Source: Paramarasmius palmivorus (lineage: Eukaryota > Basidiomycota > Agaricomycetes > Agaricales > Marasmiaceae). Taken from it: 64,000 bases of DNA. Position numbers and translations under genes: made by a program. Position 1 is the first letter of the stretch; each line of letters opens with the position of its first letter. The stretch covers positions 310,001 to 374,000 of the forward strand of contig JAYKXP010000039.1 of assembly GCA_037176845.1 (NCBI GenBank), read 5' to 3'. The notes below the pieces were generated by a model, which saw only the letters and a program-made list of their open reading frames with translations, had not been told where the DNA came from and searched no databases. This document shows, one piece after another, positions 57,468-64,000 of the stretch.

Positions 57468-60465
57468 ATGGAAGTCAAATCGCCTGCGACGACGCCCAGG
57501 CCTGGCAGAGCACCTCTTGGACCACGATTTAGGAAGACGAGTTCGATAGCTGCGACAGGCATCGGAAGCAATGACAATAATCGAGATTCCAGTCTCAGTA
57601 ATAGGGACTCGATTCAGTCAAACCCCTCTTCTCATCGTTCTGCAGGCTCTCGGGATTCGACGTTCTCCCAATCGAGCTTTAGAGACTCAACCATCTCATG
57701 CACAGTTGACGAGTCACCTACCACTCAGCACCAGTCACTTTTGCCTGGGATCTCTGAGCATCCTCCTTCACCTAATTTGTCTGCGCAGCAGGATTCTCCA
57801 GACCAGATACCTGAAGACCTAATTACCGAAGGTATTCTCGAATACCACCTTCACACCCAACGGCAGCACCGGAAGAACCGCCCCTTCCCACACCAACAAC
57901 ACCGGCGACCCTACCTGATACCCCGGGCACTCCAGCTAGCACGCAAGACACCTTTCCGGAGATGATACGTCGCAGGACATCCTCACAAGCTCTTCCGACT
58001 TCTCCGACTGCATCCGATGACGAAGATGATACTCGGCAGTTAAGACCTCCATCTACAGAGTCTTTCTCTGCTGCAAGACCTCCTTCCTTAATCTCACGCC
58101 GAGATTCTGCATTTTCTGCCCCTTCCAATTCTAGACCTACATCCACGTCTTCTTTACACCCGATATCCGCATCAAGAACCACAGAATCTTCCCTTCCATC
58201 ACCCACACGTCCCGGGACATCACAGTCTACTTACAGCTCCGGTGTTACTCGGATACCGAAACAGCAAAGTCTCACACCACCGCCCAAAATCAAGTTTGAC
58301 AAACCCGATGTCAGATGGAAAGGTTTGCCGCTGGAGGCGGCATTATGGACGCTCACATCTGCCGACCTTCAGACAGTTGTGTCGCGCGCGATCCGTTCAT
58401 CCGCGCAAGAGTCATTCATACGCCTCCTTTCCATAGATCTCTTGGACGATACGCTTCCTAGGGAACTCGATCGTCTCCGAACGCTCAAGACGACAACGCA
58501 GGCGCGATACAGGTTTGGAGTCCAGAGGCGTACAATGCTTCTCCAAGGCCTTCTTTCGACTGCATCCGAGGGTAGCTCTGCTGACGGCGCGGGCGAGCTG
58601 GTGCACCAGCTAGCTGACACGGCCTCAGACCTCGACCGATTAACCGAGGAGCTCGTACGACTAGGAGAAGAGATCGCACAGATTGAAAAACTGATCGATA
58701 TCCACTGGGGTAGCGCATTGGCCATTGCACTCCGGAAGGTTAGCATTCATACATTATGGTCTTTCTACGTAAGCTCATTCTTATGAAGCTCAATGGCTCC
58801 TACGCTCGTCGGACCCAGGATCTCGTCTCAGCAAGAACTCGTATCGGAGAACTTGAAGCCGAGAGAGAAGATGCATGGAAAGAAGCTGAGAGATTGGCAC
58901 GAAAGTTGGATGAGGTCGAACGTGCACAAGAGGAGGCCCGGATGGAGAAGGAAACAACACCCACACGACCTGTCTCCAAAATACGTTCCAAACGTTACAG
59001 TCAGATCTCAAGTCACCGACTCTCAGTTCAAGGAACTCCAGATCCTGTGCCTCAGCCTCAGCCAGAGCCTGACGTAGATGATCAGGATGATGGGAAGGAC
59101 AACGCGTCAATAGACTCGGATGACTCTGGTTCAATGCTTGAGGATGGAGAGGAGATTCTCATACAGACAGCGGAGGTCGTCTCCATTCCCTCGATTCCTC
59201 GATCACCGCCTCCAAACATCTTGAATATCCCTCGCGGATTTTCACCTCCTCCGAGCATTAGACCAGAGATGCTGAGCAGCCCGAGCAGCCCTACTATACC
59301 CGTCATCCCACTGCCTCCCCAACCCCCACGGACTACCTATCCACCCGTAAGATCAGAACCACCGCCAAACTTGCTGTCTGTTGCAACACAAGCCGCCACA
59401 TCCAATCCTACCTCCAGACCCACTTCAGGCTCTTACACTTCCCCAACTCGTACATTGCCGCCCCAACTGCCAGCTCCATCTCGTCCTCCTCCCGAAGCAC
59501 CCCAAAGTGTACATGGACACGAGCAAGATTACCCAGAAGAGGGATCGTCGATTGCCTCAGGTTCGGATAGAGCCGAAGATGACCACGTTGAGAAAAGGAA
59601 CAACTTTAAAAGTCCTGTGGATTCACCGATCTTTGGACCACCTTCCACTTCGCAACCTGATACTCCGATCTCTCCAATCGACAACAGTGATAATCGTAGC
59701 ACGAGGTCCAACATGGCTACTGTCCAGGCAGCGCGAAAGCGAAGTCTCAGGACTAGTATGGGTAGCCTGAGATTGAAGGTTGCTGTCGGCAAACGTTCGA
59801 ATGCTTCGACTCCCGTCGAACCCGTACCGGCCCTGCCCAGAGAATACGAATCTAATTCAGCAGATAGTACACCTCAGACCCCCAGAAAACGAACTTCCAT
59901 CAATGACATACGACTTCATTCAACTTCCGTCGATGAGATGCGCCCGGATAGCGTGGTCATGGACGATCTCTATCTTCCTAACACTGGTGTTGGGGGAAGC
60001 AGTGCTCTAGAGAGAATCGAAGAGGTTCCCAGGACACCCAGACACAGGAAGAGTGTTGACGAAGTCAGTCTCGTGGCCAATACACGACGAAGACTAGGCG
60101 ACAACCCACCTGGGGAGAGCATACCGAGTTTCTGGATGAATGCAGAAGGTGGCTTTGGCGGACTATCCCGAAGCGCTTCGACTTCTCGTCAAATTGGCCG
60201 ACCAATTACAGCAAACGGACGCTTAAACCCTCCTCCACGACTTGCGCTCTCGAATTCCAATCCTAGCTTTTCCTCCAACTCGGCATACCCAGGACTTGGA
60301 TACAATAATGTGAATAAGCCTCTGCCGGAACCCATGTCTCCGGTGAGAGCCACGTCTACTGGGGGGTTGATGCACGTTCCGCCTCATTCAACGCCGCTAG
60401 GCAAGCTGAAGATGGGGCTGAAACGGTATTCCTTGATGGGACGTAGTGCGAGTAGCGGAAGTTGA
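57468..60465 (+). CDS. Large Ser/Pro-rich coiled-coil protein, about 970 aa
   Basis: ATG 57468 (MEVKSPATTPRPGRAPLGPR). Exons 57468-57831, 57867-58738, 58789-60465. The first intron is only 35 nt (GTATTC to GGCAG) but is needed to keep the frame: EDLITE is followed by APEEPPLPTPTTPATLPDTP. The N-terminal 260 residues are disordered. A conserved helical domain begins KFDKPDVRWKGLPLEAALWT, continues SADLQTVVSRAIRSSAQESF, and runs into coiled coil (RLTEELVRLGEEIAQIEKLI, ARTRIGELEAEREDAWKEAE, RLARKLDEVERAQEEARMEK). The C-terminal half is again Pro/Ser-rich with possible phosphosites. The arrangement resembles septation or polarity scaffold proteins (Uds1-type) in outline; this is a guess from layout. 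A basidiomycete-conserved hypothetical protein. Confidence 0.75.
57832..57866 (+). other. Candidate 35-nt intron
   Basis: GTATTC to CGGCAG within the coiled-coil gene; removal is required to fuse two open frames with matching low-complexity composition. Among the shortest introns inferred here. Confidence 0.55.
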
Positions 60466-61215
60466 GCTTCTGTGCGCGTATTCTTTTTTCAAACATACTA
60501 GTACACATCGTCGTTCTTTTTTGATCTTATTATGCTGGATTCATTTATCGTAATTGGACGCTCTATCCATATACCTTCACAAAGTTTTCTGCTTACTCTT
60601 TCGAGTACGTGTATTCTTAGGCACTTATATGCATTCCCCGTACTTAGTTACACTACATACCTGTTGTCGATAGTGACATACTAGTGGACTTCAAGAGAGT
60701 CAATATGCCTGGCATTTACAGTAGTTCGGCCGAAGTTCGGCTATAGTGTAATAGTCCGGCGTTAAATGGCTAAATGGCTTGTTCCTCAACTCACACCCAT
60801 TAACAATCGCTTTTTGATAGAAAGATATCTAGGTGACACGAGAATTCTACAAAAGACAGCCGACGTTTTCGAAGCGTTTACCTCAAAAACGCATTGCACC
60901 AATCGATCGTTGCCGAAGGTTCTTGAGGATCGGAAACGTCGCTGTATTTTCGGTAGAAATTTAATGTGTCAAGCTGGATTTTTGTCTATTAAAAAGTGAT
61001 TGCTAGTGGGCGTGACTATCAATTTTGAAGCCATTTTCGACTCCCTTTGCTCTCTCTGAGCCTCTCTTGACCCTTTCTTGAGTTTTCACGCCTTGCGACT
61101 TGACAAATCCAAGACCTGGCAAACACCCCCGACCGAATTGGCCCCTGATCAATTTTCGAACATTGAACCCAACGACCACCTTGTCGCCCTTTAGTGCTTC
61201 AAGTTCAGCTCCAGG
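60466..61215. other. Intergenic region
   Basis: A+T-rich 3' flank of the coiled-coil gene followed by the promoter of the next gene. A small frame at 60766-60999 has no family content and is not called. Confidence 0.5.
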
Positions 61216-62313
61216 ATGTCTTACGCTCCCGAGAACCTCACCGCCGAACCAGAGGTATATTTTACGGACAACACCGTTGAACCACCCCACCTGCACACTC
61301 TAGCTCCAAGTGTAGCTCAAATCAAAGATCTCTATCAAAGGATTGCCAAAGCCATTATTTTCAGCAACAGTGCAACTCTCGAGCTTGCTCGGATTACTCT
61401 AGGAGACGATGGCACGGAAGTCGCTGGTCAAGAAACTCTGAATAGTCGTCGCGACGCCGTCGTGGAATACCTCAGGGCTCACTTTCCCCCACTCATCTCC
61501 ACAGTTTCTGCATCAGACTGCGAAGCCTCGCAACGGATCCAAGGTATACCAGCGGAGGCCGTATATATCGATGTGCGTCTCTTCAATGCACTGAGACTCG
61601 TAGACCGTTACAGAATGTCCGGTGTGTACGATAAACATTATCAACGGGGTCAGGCGGAGTAAGTCTTTCAACTTAGACTGCAACTTGACGTTTTACTCAT
61701 CCAATTGAACAGAATACTTTGCTTTTTCTTCACTGTCTGTATTCTGCGCGAACTCGCCCACGTGGTTTACAGTGTTTTCTCCAAAAAGCCAACGAAGAAG
61801 CTTTCTGAAAAAGTTGTCCTGGCTATGGAACACCGGATCTTTGGAGGAGAGGTCCTTGGCGATTACAAGCTGACATGGGAGGATCCGAAAACGATTGGAT
61901 TCAAAGACGAGCTGGGAGAAACAAGATATTTGTCTATAAAGGATGAACGTATGTTGCTTCTGCTTCTCCACCGTCGTCGGACGCCCTAATCCCAGTATAT
62001 GCTAGATAACCCACTATGGCTTCATCTTGAAAAAGTGGATCTCGACACCATCAATCTTTGCGTCCGAACGCTTCCTGTGACCCAGGTCAAGTTGCTAAAG
62101 GGGTTCAGTGGGCCGCGCTACGCTCAGACATCGTCTGCACCAACAAAGTTATCTTCGTCTGAACAGAGTTCGTCAGCACTTTCGGCTGAAGAACAATTAG
62201 CATTGAAGTATGTTCTCACTTCTGTATATATTAGGCGGTCTAGCTCATACCATTCAAGGTTTCCAGGAATGTTATTCAGTGTTCGGGGTACTCCAGATGT
62301 TTTTTATGTGTAA
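61216..62313 (+). CDS. Hypothetical protein, about 300 aa
   Basis: ATG 61216 (MSYAPENLTAEPEVYFTDNT). Exon 1 runs to RGQAE, with a helical and mixed-charge composition (SVAQIKDLYQRIAKAIIFSN, NSRRDAVVEYLRAHFPPL). An intron ending TGAACAG leads to ILCFFFTVCILRELAHVVYS and SKKPTKKLSEKVVLAMEHRI. A second intron (GTATGT to GCTAG) joins KDEHNPLWLHLEKVDLDTIN. A third (GTATGT to TTCAAG) gives the end FPGMLFSVRGTPDVFYV. One hydrophobic stretch only. Not recognised; probably soluble. Confidence 0.68.
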
Positions 62314-62567
62314 TTCGTCATTATCCAAGTACTTTACACAAACTTTGTATTCGTGACATGTACCACGTACAGAGCTAATCGGGATTTCCTGTAATGTGGA
62401 TTAAACAGTCCACTGCTCTATCTATGGTGCCCAGGGTATGTTGGACGAATGGATGAATCAAAGTGCAAAATGTGCTATGCAATAAAGATACATTTCATTA
62501 TACCCTACGAGCTCGACACGACATTATGACGAACAAAAGGTAAAGGTACAAGGCTGTCTATCTCCAT

Positions 62568-63827
62568 TTACTCCGAAGGTGAGCGTCGATCAATGGCAGG
62601 TGAGGCATCACCAGCACCTGGGCTGTTCTGTACTGGCGCTTGATCAGGTCCCACCCAAAATGATTTCTGCAAATGGGCAACGACAAACAGCGACGTTGGA
62701 TAAATACCCTGAATATCAAGCATAGTGTCAGATTGAGACCCGGCCATAATCAGGTAGTGCATACCATAACATGTCTTGCGCTGCCCTGTATCCAGAAATT
62801 GATAAATTGTAGAGGGAGCGAAGCATTTGCGACTCCGGAGGATATAGTAACCGCCATGCCTAAGATCTAAACAATCAGTTAGCATGGATAGCAGTTGATA
62901 CGAATGGGTGTTCACGGTACCCAAATGAAACAATATAAGCCTGCAAATAGCAAGACGAGCCTTACTATTTTCTGTGTCTGGCTGCTTCTCATGAGGTATT
63001 TCATTGTAGCTTTTCGGTGCAACCTATCATGAAAACGGTAAGATTAGGAATTTGCGAGATTTAACCAAAGTACGCACCATACTTTGTACCCAATCGCTAC
63101 CGTGGCGGCTATGTTGGTAGCCACGGATGAGTTGGCCATACTAATCTCGAGCGGAATGCATGGGGGGGCTACATTTGTTGAAAGGTCCGCCAACGAGGGG
63201 TGCAGGCCTTCACATGTCCATAAAGCAAAGGCCAATATTACGGTCCCTAGGTGGAGGAGGATAGGTATGATCAAGACATTCAGCTTTTTCGACCATAGAA
63301 CCCAAGTTCTCCATATCACGAGGGAATCTCCAACTAAGATCTGGTGAACGAATGTCAGTCTAGGATTGGATCTGTTTTGGAGTATTTCTAACGCTCACCC
63401 CCAAGAAGCAGAGTGCTAGTTCCACGTCGAGCAGCTTCCTCATTCTTGTGTTGAAACCATCGAGGGCATCCCTACTATCAGAACCATCCATGGTAATCAT
63501 CTTCAAGCCGAGAAGCACGAACATCGCTCGGAGAACGACAGAGATCGTGGATATTGCGAACATGAGTAAGATTGCGGACAACATTCCTAGTTTCGCCTTG
63601 GGATTGCCCGGTTTGTTGCTGATACATAGTATGGGTATCGCGAAGCAAACCAGTATGGTATAGATACCTACTAGGGCACTGAGATATCCAGGACTTTTAA
63701 AATAGAAATATGCAAAGTAAGACGCACCGTAGTGGAAAACCGAGCCCATGAGGAGTCCTATGTTGAGAAAGAGGGTTTTACCAAAGTGAGAAACCCAAGA
63801 CGGGTCGGTGTCAGCGTTTAGACACAT
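62568..63827 (-). CDS. Seven-helix membrane protein, basidiomycete family, copy 3
   Basis: Third family member in the window. ATG 63827 (MCLNADTDPSWVSHFGKTLF), then LNIGLLMGSVFHY, an intron ending CCCTAG, and VGIYTILVCFAIPILC. Next come KAKLGMLSAILLMFAISTIS, LDVELALCFLG, the signature ILVGDSLVIWRTWVLWSKKL, TNIAATVAIGYKVW spliced to LHRKATMKYL, KIVRLVLLFAGLYCFIW, and GIYPTSLFVVAHLQKSFWVG with a Pro/Ala-rich tail to the stop at 62568. A longer upstream frame to about 63974 exists but lacks membrane-family similarity, so 63827 is preferred. More diverged than copies 1 and 2. Function unknown. Confidence 0.8.
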
Positions 63828-64000
63828 GGTTATCTGAGCACGAAAAGGGTTTTGACGTATCTGGGAGGACGGGGAGGAAAGAACATCGTTGGTCGCCAGA
63901 TTGTGGTAAGTAAAGGTTTCCCAGATCTCAGTCGAGCAGCCACCCAATGATAGACAGGATGCTCCCTTTCGCATACATCACTGATGAACTTAGAAGCTGC

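Overview
The window is nuclear DNA of a filamentous basidiomycete, most likely an Agaricomycete. The evidence is dense short introns (mostly 45-60 nt, some 35-41 nt), several lineage-typical families (a DUF6534-type membrane protein, three copies of a seven-helix membrane family, a HET-like membrane protein, a 266-aa family common in mushrooms) and ordinary eukaryotic housekeeping genes (IMP dehydrogenase, SEC24, NEDD8/RUB1). I saw no rRNA, tRNA, CRISPR or bacterial operon structure. Exon structures were deduced by hand from splice signals plus continuity of protein families; none was run through a gene finder.

Layout. 1.6-4.5 kb: RRM/RanBP2-zinc-finger (NRP1-like) gene, starting well upstream of the obvious ATG. 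4.5-8.2 kb: no recognisable gene. 8.2-10.1 kb: DUF6534-type membrane protein. 10.8-14.1 kb: HET-like membrane protein flanked by two minus-strand fragments. 14.2-17.5 kb: tandem pair of NAD(P)-dependent SDR reductases. 17.7-24.3 kb: membrane protein, a 274-bp TA-flanked terminal-inverted-repeat element just upstream of its start, SEC24, and a second membrane protein of the same family. 24.7-28.2 kb: SAP-domain membrane protein and IMP dehydrogenase. 28.9-31.4 kb: P450 carrying a frameshift. 31.5-36.5 kb: modular secreted helical protein, RUB1/NEDD8, and a head-to-head pair of secreted paralogues. 36.7-43.8 kb: TmpA-like membrane oxidoreductase, CDK-activating-kinase-like kinase, mushroom-family protein, Ser/Thr-rich single-pass protein. 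44.4-56.9 kb: a tandem segmental duplication. Unit A holds alcohol dehydrogenase, two unknown divergent genes, a Cys/His-rich gene, a short gene and a broken secreted-protein gene. Unit B holds alcohol dehydrogenase, a Cys/His-gene remnant and an intact 8-exon secreted-protein gene. 57.5-63.8 kb: large coiled-coil protein, unknown protein, third membrane-family copy.

Functionally the window mixes essential genes (SEC24 vesicle coat, IMP dehydrogenase for GTP synthesis, NEDD8 for cullin activation) with fast-evolving accessory genes (secreted proteins, P450, SDR and ADH duplicates, HET-like protein). No coherent secondary-metabolite cluster is evident. The most interesting material is the decaying tandem duplication at 44-57 kb, the small TA-flanked element at 19 kb, the repeated GC-AG introns, and two secreted proteins of unusual exon architecture.
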